Shown one piece after another: positions 1-5,670 of a DNA stretch of 11,678 bases. Source of the DNA: an uncultured Clostridia bacterium (GTDB taxonomy: Bacteria; Bacillota; Clostridia; Oscillospirales; Acutalibacteraceae). The stretch spans positions 1-11,678 of the forward strand of contig CALEIO010000160.1 of the NCBI GenBank assembly GCA_937875885.1, read 5' to 3'. The notes below the pieces were generated by a model. That model was not told the origin of the DNA. It worked only from the letters and a program-made list of their open reading frames with translations, and searched no databases. The position numbers and the translations under genes were made by a program. Numbering within the stretch: position 1 is the stretch's first letter; every line of letters starts with the position of its first letter.

Positions 1-73
1 TAGTGAGTTTTTTTGCAGCACGGGATTTGAAGCGCTTTATATCTCCGTGTGTATCGCCGGTAACATAAATCAC
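1..73 (-). CDS. Calcineurin-like metallophosphoesterase, N-terminal fragment (runs off window start)
   Basis: Reading the minus strand from a GTG at 73-71 gives 24 codons beginning MIYVTGDTHGDIKRF, then running off the edge. The GDTHGD block is the first metal-binding motif (GDxHG) of calcineurin-like phosphoesterases, which use a two-metal centre to cut phosphomonoesters or phosphodiesters. A TAAGGAGT ribosome binding site lies 8 bases upstream of the GTG and supports the start. The gene diverges from the carboxypeptidase gene on the plus strand. The substrate cannot be told from so short a piece, and the remaining metal motifs lie outside the window. Confidence 0.75.
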   Translation of the reverse strand, partial: MIYVTGDTHGDIKRFKSRAAKKLT

Positions 74-106
74 GGTAAAAACTCCTTAGAAAATAGCTTA
101 AAGTAA

Positions 107-135
107 TTGAAATAGCCTTTTGACTATTGTATAAT
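107..135 (+). promoter_or_regulatory. Predicted sigma-A promoter for the D,D-carboxypeptidase gene
   Basis: TTGAAA (107-112) and a perfect TATAAT (130-135) are separated by 17 bases. Transcription would start near 142, leaving a leader of about 70 bases before the ATG at 212. This is a near-consensus housekeeping promoter. Confidence 0.7.
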
Positions 136-153
136 GTTATATTATCACAGCAA
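126..153 (-). promoter_or_regulatory. Predicted sigma-A promoter for the phosphoesterase gene
   Basis: On the minus strand, TTGCTG (153-148) and TACAAT (131-126) are 16 bases apart, upstream of the GTG at 73. The -10 box shares bases with the -10 region of the plus-strand promoter at 107-135, so the two divergent promoters would overlap. The match is moderate and from sequence only. Confidence 0.4.
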
Positions 154-211
154 ATGATATATGTCAAAGGTATGAGTATATACATTTATAGATTTGAGAG
201 GATACAGAGAT

Positions 212-1540
212 ATGAAAAAGTTTAAGAGATTTTTATCTTTTATTTTTGTGTTTGTGCTGATGGCAAGTGTTGTTATCTCCACAAGTGCGATTACTTACGA
301 TTACAGCAAAATTGAAAGAACGCTTGAGTCCGATACGATTCTTCTTGTCAATATGGACACAGGCATCCCTGTTATAGAGAAAAATGCAGAGAAAGTAAGA
401 TTTCCTGCTTCTCTTACTAAGATTATGACATACATTATCGCAATGGAAAATATTGAGGATGTACATAATACAAGAGTTAAAATCCGCCAGGAAGTGCTAA
501 ATCCCCTTTTGGGTACAGGCAGCAGTATGTCAGGTCTTGATTATAAAGTAGGTGAGAAGGTAACAGTTATCGACCTCCTTCATTGCCTTATGATTACCTC
601 CGGTAACGATGCTGCTCTGGTGCTTGCAGATTACGTTGGTAATGGCGATACAGAAAAGTTTGTTGATATGATGAATGCAAAAGCTAAGGAGCTTGGCTGT
701 AACGATACGCATTTTGTGAATCCTCACGGACTTCACGATGAAGAGCACTACACTACAGCATACGATTTGTATAAGATAACATCCTATGCAATGACGCTGC
801 CTTTGTTTTCTGAAATAACAAACACAGCTACATATTATTGCGAGGGTGATGATTATCCCCTTGTAACAACAAACTTCCTCATTGACGTTAACCGCGGCGG
901 TGAGTACTACTACACCTATGCACAGGGTGTTAAAACAGGTACAACCGACGAAGCGGGCAGATGCCTTATCACCACAGGTATTGCTGACGGATATGCATAT
1001 ATGTGTATCTGTATGGGTGCTCCCTATGAAGGCTCTGTAAACAACGGAGCTATGCTTGATGCAAGAGAAATTCTTCGTTGGGCACTGCTTAACCTTGAAC
1101 TTGCACGAATGATTACTCCCGAAACTCCTGTTTGTGAGGCAGATGTCAACTTCTCTTCATCCGAAGATAAGATTCTTCTTTATCCTGCAAACACAGTTAA
1201 TGCAATTCTTCCCAAGGAGAGAAAAGAGGAGGATGTCAGAGTTGAGTCTGATATTCCCGAGTCTGTAGATGCCCCTATCGCTAAAGGCGATGTTGTGGGA
1301 AAAGCAACCGTTTACTATAAAGGTGAAGCTGTACAGACAGTTGACCTTGTAGCAGGTGAAGATATAGAAAAAAGCGCATTTGCATATTCAATGCACGTTT
1401 TCAAATCCATCCTTAACTCCTGGCAGTTCTGGCTTGCTTTTATGGTAGCCGCTGTTTTGGTGGTAGTCTATATTGTTCTTATCTCTAATGTCAGAGCCAA
1501 GAATAAAAGGCGCAGAGTAAAGAAATACAGAAGAATGTAA
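212..1540 (+). CDS. D-alanyl-D-alanine carboxypeptidase (serine type, peptidase S11 / PBP5-like)
   Basis: This 442-residue exported enzyme would remove the terminal D-Ala from peptidoglycan pentapeptides, limiting cross-linking at the outer face of the membrane. The N-terminus is a signal peptide or anchor (basic MKKFKR, hydrophobic core about 8-26). All three penicillin-binding motifs are present: SLTK with nucleophile S67 and K70, SGN at 130-132, and KTG at 241-243. A PBP5 C-terminal type beta domain (PIAKGDVVGKATVYY, about 355-369) follows. Residues about 405-425 form a membrane helix with a strongly basic tail (RAKNKRRRVKKYRRM), so the protein is anchored by a true transmembrane span rather than PBP5's amphipathic helix. 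I chose ATG 212 over the upstream in-frame TTG at 194 because GAGAGGA (196-202) sits 9 bases before 212. It has its own promoter and terminator. Several S11 paralogues (DacA, DacB, DacF) exist in Firmicutes and I cannot say which this is. Confidence 0.93.
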   Translation: MKKFKRFLSFIFVFVLMASVVISTSAITYDYSKIERTLESDTILLVNMDTGIPVIEKNAEKVRFPASLTKIMTYIIAMENIEDVHNTRVKIRQEVLNPLLGTGSSMSGLDYKVGEKVTVIDLLHCLMITSGNDAALVLADYVGNGDTEKFVDMMNAKAKELGCNDTHFVNPHGLHDEEHYTTAYDLYKITSYAMTLPLFSEITNTATYYCEGDDYPLVTTNFLIDVNRGGEYYYTYAQGVKTGTTDEAGRCLITTGIADGYAYMCICMGAPYEGSVNNGAMLDAREILRWALLNLELARMITPETPVCEADVNFSSSEDKILLYPANTVNAILPKERKEEDVRVESDIPESVDAPIAKGDVVGKATVYYKGEAVQTVDLVAGEDIEKSAFAYSMHVFKSILNSWQFWLAFMVAAVLVVVYIVLISNVRAKNKRRRVKKYRRM

Positions 1541-1550
1541 TTTACAGACA

Positions 1551-1586
1551 GCAGTCGCAACTTATATTGCGGCTGCTTCTTTTATT
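1551..1586 (+). terminator. Rho-independent terminator of the carboxypeptidase gene
   Basis: GCAGTCGCAA (1551-1560) pairs with TTGCGGCTGC (1567-1576) through 10 pairs including one G-T wobble. The loop is 6 bases, followed by TTCTTTTATT. It lies between convergent genes, and the stop codon of the minus-strand gene (1564-1562) is in the loop, so the 3' arm doubles as coding sequence for that gene's last residues. Confidence 0.85.
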
Positions 1587-2185
1587 GAGAAATCGGGCAG
1601 GAAGTGGGAGAGTACCTGTATATATGTAAACCCTTGTGAACAAAGCTCCCTTATTCCGTTAACACTTATTCCGCAAGGATAGTCATATTCCTTATTGTAT
1701 TCCGTATTCAGCACATCCCAGGGACACGCTATCGGTTTTATATATGGATATTCTTCATCTTCTGTAAGTTGTCCGTTGCACAAGGATACAATGGGAATGT
1801 ACATTGTTTTATTGTCTGTTTCCAATGTTACAGACAGAGTTTCTGTAATCTTTGTCAGTTCTTTGTAGAAAGAGTCTGAATAGTTGCTGACTTCCGATGC
1901 TTCAGAGTGAACTCCTTTGATTTTGTTGTACAGCATATTGTTTGCGCAAAGGGCAATCAAAGCCTTTTTGCTTTCTGTGTTATCATCTTCTTTGAGGTGC
2001 TCCATAGCATTGCTGATGATTATATCAATCTCTTCTTGTGTGAAATCAGCTGTCTTGTTGACAGTTGTGTGTTCAGGTTTGTTGTGGCTTTCTTTTCTTT
2101 GTGGGATTGATCTGATTCCTGCAGTTACGGGGATAAAAGCAATCAGCATACACAGGGATATAATCCATAAAATTACTTTCTTCAT
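1562..2185 (-). CDS. Small exported SpoIID/LytB-fold protein, probably degenerate
   Basis: The 207-residue product starts with a hydrophobic export signal or anchor (about 3-23). The rest follows the order of SpoIID-domain landmarks. ESKKALIALCANN (71-83) lies where the family has EALKAQAVAARTY. ITETLSVTLETDNKTMYIP (113-131) and SLCNGQLTEDEEYPYIK (134-150) match the stretch ending in SGGxT...PYL. ACPWD (153-157) matches SPWD/SPGD. GISVNGIRELCSQGFTYIQV (172-191) matches the GMSQYGAxxMAxxGxxYxxIL ending. SpoIID proteins are lytic transglycosylases that trim glycan strands, chiefly during engulfment in sporulation. Here the protein is far shorter than classical SpoIID (about 340 residues), the glutamate of the GEMP motif is not clearly present, and the GHGVG block is reduced to YPCGIS. 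I infer a divergent, possibly inactive homologue. The ATG at 2185 is preceded by GGTGA. Identification rests on pattern matching by eye. Confidence 0.6.
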   Translation of the reverse strand: MKKVILWIISLCMLIAFIPVTAGIRSIPQRKESHNKPEHTTVNKTADFTQEEIDIIISNAMEHLKEDDNTESKKALIALCANNMLYNKIKGVHSEASEVSNYSDSFYKELTKITETLSVTLETDNKTMYIPIVSLCNGQLTEDEEYPYIKPIACPWDVLNTEYNKEYDYPCGISVNGIRELCSQGFTYIQVLSHFLPDFSIKEAAAI

Positions 2186-2234
2186 AAATTCACCGTTTTT
2201 TCAGAATTGGAAATTTTATTTAGCTTCAAAAACC

Positions 2235-2263
2235 TTGACATTGCATTTTGTTTGGAATAAAAT
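2235..2263 (+). promoter_or_regulatory. Sigma-A promoter for the acidic-tail membrane protein gene
   Basis: A consensus TTGACA (2235-2240) and TAAAAT (2258-2263) are spaced by 17 bases. The start point near 2270 leaves an AT-rich leader of about 105 bases before the ATG at 2375, in which I see no convincing regulatory fold. Confidence 0.75.
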
Positions 2264-2374
2264 ATTTAATGTATAAGTATGATATTATATATACTGATGA
2301 AGAAGGAAAAGTATGTATATTTATATTATCTTTCCGTTCGGTATATCACAAGCTAAACTGAAAAGGAGTACATA

Positions 2375-3853
2375 ATGAGATCAATCAATTCGTTAATTAA
2401 ATGGATATTGTTCGTTCCGGTTTGCCTGATGTCAGTGGTTATTGCTGTTCTCAATGGCTTAATGCCGGATACAGTTCCCGCTTTCTTTGCAACCGACCAG
2501 AATGGTATAGCAGAGATTATAGCTTTCTCTGTACTGGGACTGTTTTTGGTGTGTTTCGGAATTTCTTTGTTTGACAGAAAAACATCACCTGTACATTTGC
2601 TGAAAAAGAATCCTTACTGTGGTGTTGCAGCAGTTGCATCTGCACTTGCTATGGCTGCTTGTGCCGCATTTGAACTTACACAGATGATAAATGCAGATTC
2701 CATCGAGGTTGTGTCTGTGATGACAATTCTTTTCACAGCTGTCAGCGGTGTAACAATGCTCTATATCGGTCTGAATCATTTCACAGGCATCAACACAGCA
2801 AAGAACATCTCTGTGCTGTATCTGTCACTTCCTTTGTGGTGCGGTGTTCACCTTGTCGACAGATTCCTCAAGCACACAGCTTCTCCTGTTGCAGCTGCAG
2901 ATACATTAGATCTTATAATGTTTGTAGCAATGGCAATGTTCTTTATCAATGTTGCAATGATTCATGCGGTTATACCCGGCAAGAATGCAGTTAAATCTGC
3001 AGTTAACTTTGGTTTCCCCACAGTAATTGTAGCTTTGGTATATGGCCTTTCACTTATTTTTGCTGAGGTTAATTCCGGTAGCTTCAATTTTATTAATCTT
3101 CTTCCCGCATTTGTTTACGTGCTGATTTCTCTCTATGCAATAGGCTTTACTGTAGAGCTTTCTTTCCGCTCCAAGACAACTGATGAGCAGATTATTCTTG
3201 AAGTAGAAGAGGAGAGCGGCGCAGCAGACGAATACTATAATGACGAAGAATCTGACGAGGAATATGCTGAAGAAATTGCAGCTGATTCTGACGTTCAGAG
3301 TGATGAAGAGTATGCTGATGAAACAGAGGATTCAGAAGAATTCTTTGAAGAAGATGCTCCTGCTTATGTTCACGAAAACGTTCCTGTTGCTCCTGCGGTA
3401 GTTCGTATTGCACAGGATACAGCAGATTCCGAAGATGATTTATCTGCAGATGAGCTTTACAGAGTTGCTCAGCAGAAAGACAGAAAGAACACCGAGGATA
3501 TTCCTCAAACCTATTTTACAGGAAGTGACGACGAAGTGATTATTGATGGCAATCCCGAACTGAATGTTCCTATGGTAAAAGGCTCAGGTGGTTCTGACGA
3601 TAAACCCAAAGGTCCTACAACAAGAGAAGCTATTATGTATGAGGATGATGATTTCATCCTTTCTGTAGATAGCCACGATGATAAGGATCCTGAGTTTGAC
3701 GAGGATGAAGATATTTCCGCATTTATCCTTGAAAAGCAGGAAATGCCTGAGGTAGAGCAGCAGACCAATAAAACTTACGAAGAGCGTATGGATGAGATTG
3801 ATAAGCTTATTATCAGCCTCCAGGGCGACGACGAACAGACCGAAAACGTATAA
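2375..3853 (+). CDS. Hypothetical polytopic membrane protein with long acidic cytoplasmic tail
   Basis: I do not recognise this 492-residue protein. Residues 1-262 carry about eight hydrophobic segments (roughly 9-29, 44-65, 82-100, 110-131, 144-162, 178-200, 212-231, 237-260). The remaining ~230 residues are hydrophilic and very rich in Asp/Glu. They contain a repeated SDEEYA block (293-298 and 309-314) and several DDD/EEE runs, with no Cys and little hydrophobic content, so probably disorder. The end, KTYEERMDEIDKLIISLQ (about 466-483), looks like a short amphipathic helix and may be a docking peptide. The start is firm: AAAAGGAG (2361-2368) is 6 bases before ATG, behind a consensus promoter. 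A terminator follows the stop, so it is mainly a single-gene unit, with possible read-through into the LRR-dockerin gene. A scaffold or protein-recruiting role would fit the layout, but this is speculation. Confidence 0.85.
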   Translation: MRSINSLIKWILFVPVCLMSVVIAVLNGLMPDTVPAFFATDQNGIAEIIAFSVLGLFLVCFGISLFDRKTSPVHLLKKNPYCGVAAVASALAMAACAAFELTQMINADSIEVVSVMTILFTAVSGVTMLYIGLNHFTGINTAKNISVLYLSLPLWCGVHLVDRFLKHTASPVAAADTLDLIMFVAMAMFFINVAMIHAVIPGKNAVKSAVNFGFPTVIVALVYGLSLIFAEVNSGSFNFINLLPAFVYVLISLYAIGFTVELSFRSKTTDEQIILEVEEESGAADEYYNDEESDEEYAEEIAADSDVQSDEEYADETEDSEEFFEEDAPAYVHENVPVAPAVVRIAQDTADSEDDLSADELYRVAQQKDRKNTEDIPQTYFTGSDDEVIIDGNPELNVPMVKGSGGSDDKPKGPTTREAIMYEDDDFILSVDSHDDKDPEFDEDEDISAFILEKQEMPEVEQQTNKTYEERMDEIDKLIISLQGDDEQTENV

Positions 3854-3858
3854 TCTTA

Positions 3859-3892
3859 AAAAGGGCGGATACTCCGCCCTTTTATGTTTTTT
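3859..3892 (+). terminator. Strong Rho-independent terminator after the membrane protein gene
   Basis: AAAAGGGCGGA (3859-3869) and TCCGCCCTTTT (3873-3883) form a perfect 11-pair stem with a 3-base loop. After ATG (3884-3886) comes a run of six T (3887-3892). It ends only 18 bases before the next start codon (3911). Confidence 0.92.
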
Positions 3893-3910
3893 AGCCAAAC
3901 GGGTGACTTT

Positions 3911-5323
3911 ATGAATAAGAGAAACAGAATTAAAAAAATTATTTCCGCTTTGCTTCTGATGTTAATTATTTCATCTTTGGTTACGCTGAATGTTTCTGCT
4001 ACTTCAGATTTTGAGATTACAGATGGCATATTGACTTCTTACAAAGGCAAGTCAAAAAATGTAACAATTCCCGATGATGTGTATTATATTGCAGATTCTG
4101 CTTTTGCAGGCAATACCTCTGTTCAGTCGGTAGCTCTCAGTAATGTAACTGCCATCGGTAATTATGCTTTCAGTAATTGTACAGCTCTGAAAACCGTAAC
4201 AGGGTACGATGGACTTGTTTCCTGCGGTGGCTATGCTTTCTTTGGCACTCCTTTCCTTAACAACAGAACTGAACAGGACCTTGTTATGGGTTCTGTCCTT
4301 GTGGATACCAATGCAAAAGACAACTATACGGTGCCTTCTTCCGTAACCTCTATAGCACCTTATGCTTGTGTAAATAATGAAGCTATCACATCGCTTACAA
4401 TCGGCGACAATGTTTTGTCAGTAGGTGAGGGTGCTTTCTGGAATTGCACAGGCTTAAAGACAGTTTCCGTCAGCGGTAATGTTTCTTATATAGGCGGATA
4501 TGCTTTTGTGGGTACAAAGTATCTTGATTCCCTGAAAGATGAATTTGTTATTTTGGGAAACGGCATACTTGTGGATGCAAACACAACTACAGCAGATGTT
4601 GTTATTCCTTCAACTGTAAAGCAGATAGGTGCTGCTGCTTTTGAGTCCTGCAAAACTCTGAAGAGTGTGGTTATAAACACAAAGGTTACTGCAATCGGTA
4701 AACGTGCCTTTTATAACTGTACTGCCTTGCAGACAGCAGATATTCCTGATAGCATTGTCTCTATCGAAGACGAAGCTTTTTATAATTGCACTGCCCTCAA
4801 ATCTGTTTTAATTCCAGAAACTGTGAAATTCCTGGGTGAAAGCGTGTTTCTTGGATGCAGTGTACTCAAAACCGCACAGGTTAATATCAACATCCCTTTG
4901 AGTGCAGGACTTTTTGCAGACTGTCCTAAACTTGAGTATGTTTATATTTCATCAAATCCTGTTGCAGTAGAGAACTATGCTTTCTATGGTTGCAGTAAAC
5001 TCAAGGGAATAACCTTACCTGATTCAGTTGCTTTCATAGCTGACAATGCGTTTAGTGGATGCAGCAAGCTTTCAGTATGGTGCAATTCTGATTCCTATTC
5101 TGCAGATGCTTTGAAAAAGCAGGGGGTTACTGTTTGTCAGACAGGCGATGCTAACGAAGACGGAAAAGTTAACGTACGAGATGCAACACAGATACAAAAA
5201 GCTGTTGCAGGTCTTGTAACACTTGAATTCAGCGCAAATATGAAAGCGGACGCAGATTTCAATGGTGAAATCAATGTGCGAGATGCAACAAGAGTACAGA
5301 AAAATCTTGCAGGACTTGACTGA
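3911..5323 (+). CDS. Secreted BspA-like leucine-rich-repeat protein with C-terminal type I dockerin
   Basis: The 470-residue precursor has a clear signal peptide (basic MNKRNRIKK, hydrophobic 10-24, likely cleavage near VSATS at 28-32). Most of the rest is LRR_5/BspA-type repeats with the recurring pattern 'x-IPxSVxxIxxxAFxxCxxLKxV' (for example IPDSIVSIEDEAFYNCTALK). A spacer type with GTxxL...ILVDxN occurs twice, near 115-135 and 202-222. Residues 411-470 are a type I dockerin. Loop 1 has D413, N415, D417, N421 and D424; loop 2 has D447, D449, N451, N455 and D458. These are the calcium ligands of the two duplicated F-hand loops, each followed by a VRDATxxQK helix. Dockerins bind cohesins on scaffoldin proteins, so this would be a non-catalytic component plugged into a cellulosome-like or surface assembly. 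The ATG at 3911 is preceded by GGGTGA (3901-3906); an in-frame ATG at 3884 lies inside the terminator and is unlikely. No promoter of its own is evident. Confidence 0.93.
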   Translation: MNKRNRIKKIISALLLMLIISSLVTLNVSATSDFEITDGILTSYKGKSKNVTIPDDVYYIADSAFAGNTSVQSVALSNVTAIGNYAFSNCTALKTVTGYDGLVSCGGYAFFGTPFLNNRTEQDLVMGSVLVDTNAKDNYTVPSSVTSIAPYACVNNEAITSLTIGDNVLSVGEGAFWNCTGLKTVSVSGNVSYIGGYAFVGTKYLDSLKDEFVILGNGILVDANTTTADVVIPSTVKQIGAAAFESCKTLKSVVINTKVTAIGKRAFYNCTALQTADIPDSIVSIEDEAFYNCTALKSVLIPETVKFLGESVFLGCSVLKTAQVNINIPLSAGLFADCPKLEYVYISSNPVAVENYAFYGCSKLKGITLPDSVAFIADNAFSGCSKLSVWCNSDSYSADALKKQGVTVCQTGDANEDGKVNVRDATQIQKAVAGLVTLEFSANMKADADFNGEINVRDATRVQKNLAGLD

Positions 5324-5367
5324 TGGCTTTATTTTGTAAATAAATTTGTATATTGTGCAATTAATCA

Positions 5368-5396
5368 TTGACTTTAGTCTGATTTAGTGATATCAT
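5368..5396 (+). promoter_or_regulatory. Sigma-A promoter driving the T-box leader and thrS
   Basis: TTGACT (5368-5373) and TATCAT (5391-5396) are 17 bases apart. Transcription would begin near 5403, about 18 bases before the base of T-box stem I. No strong terminator separates it from the LRR-dockerin gene ending at 5323. Confidence 0.75.
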
Positions 5397-5420
5397 TTTT
5401 CTTAATTAATATTGAACTTT

Positions 5421-5654
5421 GACGAGGACAACGTCTGTAATAATTCCCCTACAGAGAGCAGATACAAGGCTGGAATATCTGCGGCAAGAATTTTTATGGA
5501 ATACCACCTCCGAGTCTGTGCAGGAAATGGCACAGCGGCCAGCACCGTTATATGCTCAAAGGGTACTTTTGTGCCGAAGTTGGGTGGAACCACGACGTAT
5601 TTTATCGCCGTCCCGACATACCGTTATTGGTCTGTCGGGCGGCTTATTTTTTTC
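5421..5654 (+). promoter_or_regulatory. T-box riboswitch, threonine-specific (tRNA-Thr sensing leader of thrS)
   Basis: This transcribed leader senses uncharged tRNA-Thr and lets polymerase through to thrS when charging is low. The base of stem I pairs GAC/GAGG (5421-5427) with CCTC/GTC (5507-5516), the asymmetric CGA suggesting the usual K-turn. Conserved AGAGAG lies at 5453-5457 and nearby. The distal hairpin is GCAGATA (5458-5464) with TATCTGC (5476-5482) around CAAGGCTGGAA. The specifier loop holds GAATACCA; the specifier codon is ACC (5503-5505, Thr) followed by the usual purine. The T-box proper, GGGTGGAACCACG, is at 5582-5594; its TGGA bases would bind the free tRNA 3' end. GGG (5582-5584) can pair with CCC (5612-5614) as antiterminator, competing with the terminator at 5607-5643. 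Threonine specificity matches the gene downstream. Confidence 0.95.
5607..5654 (+). terminator. Regulated terminator of the T-box leader
   Basis: GCCGTCCCGACATACC (5607-5622) pairs with GGTCTGTCGGGCGGC (5629-5643), with one bulged T and one mismatch, around a 6-base loop. TTATTTTTTTC follows. The 5' arm shares the CCC needed by the antiterminator, giving the mutually exclusive folds expected of a T-box. Confidence 0.92.
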
Positions 5655-5670
5655 TGAAAGGAAGTTTCCT

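Noticed and set aside
1907..2276. Two plus-strand open frames of 67 and 119 codons
   Set aside because: Both lie opposite the SpoIID-like gene, which has a signal peptide, ribosome binding site and domain landmarks in its favour.
2300..2336. GGAAAAG/CTTTCC hairpin in the leader of the membrane protein gene
   Set aside because: The stem is short with a long AT-rich loop and is likely chance in this composition.
5328..5344. TTTATTT/AAATAAA hairpin after the LRR-dockerin gene as a terminator
   Set aside because: A seven-pair stem of A-T only with no proper T-run is too weak to call.
5419..5670. In-frame upstream extension of thrS by 84 codons
   Set aside because: The stretch is the T-box leader with its terminator, and the TGS domain begins exactly at ATG 5671 with a good ribosome binding site.
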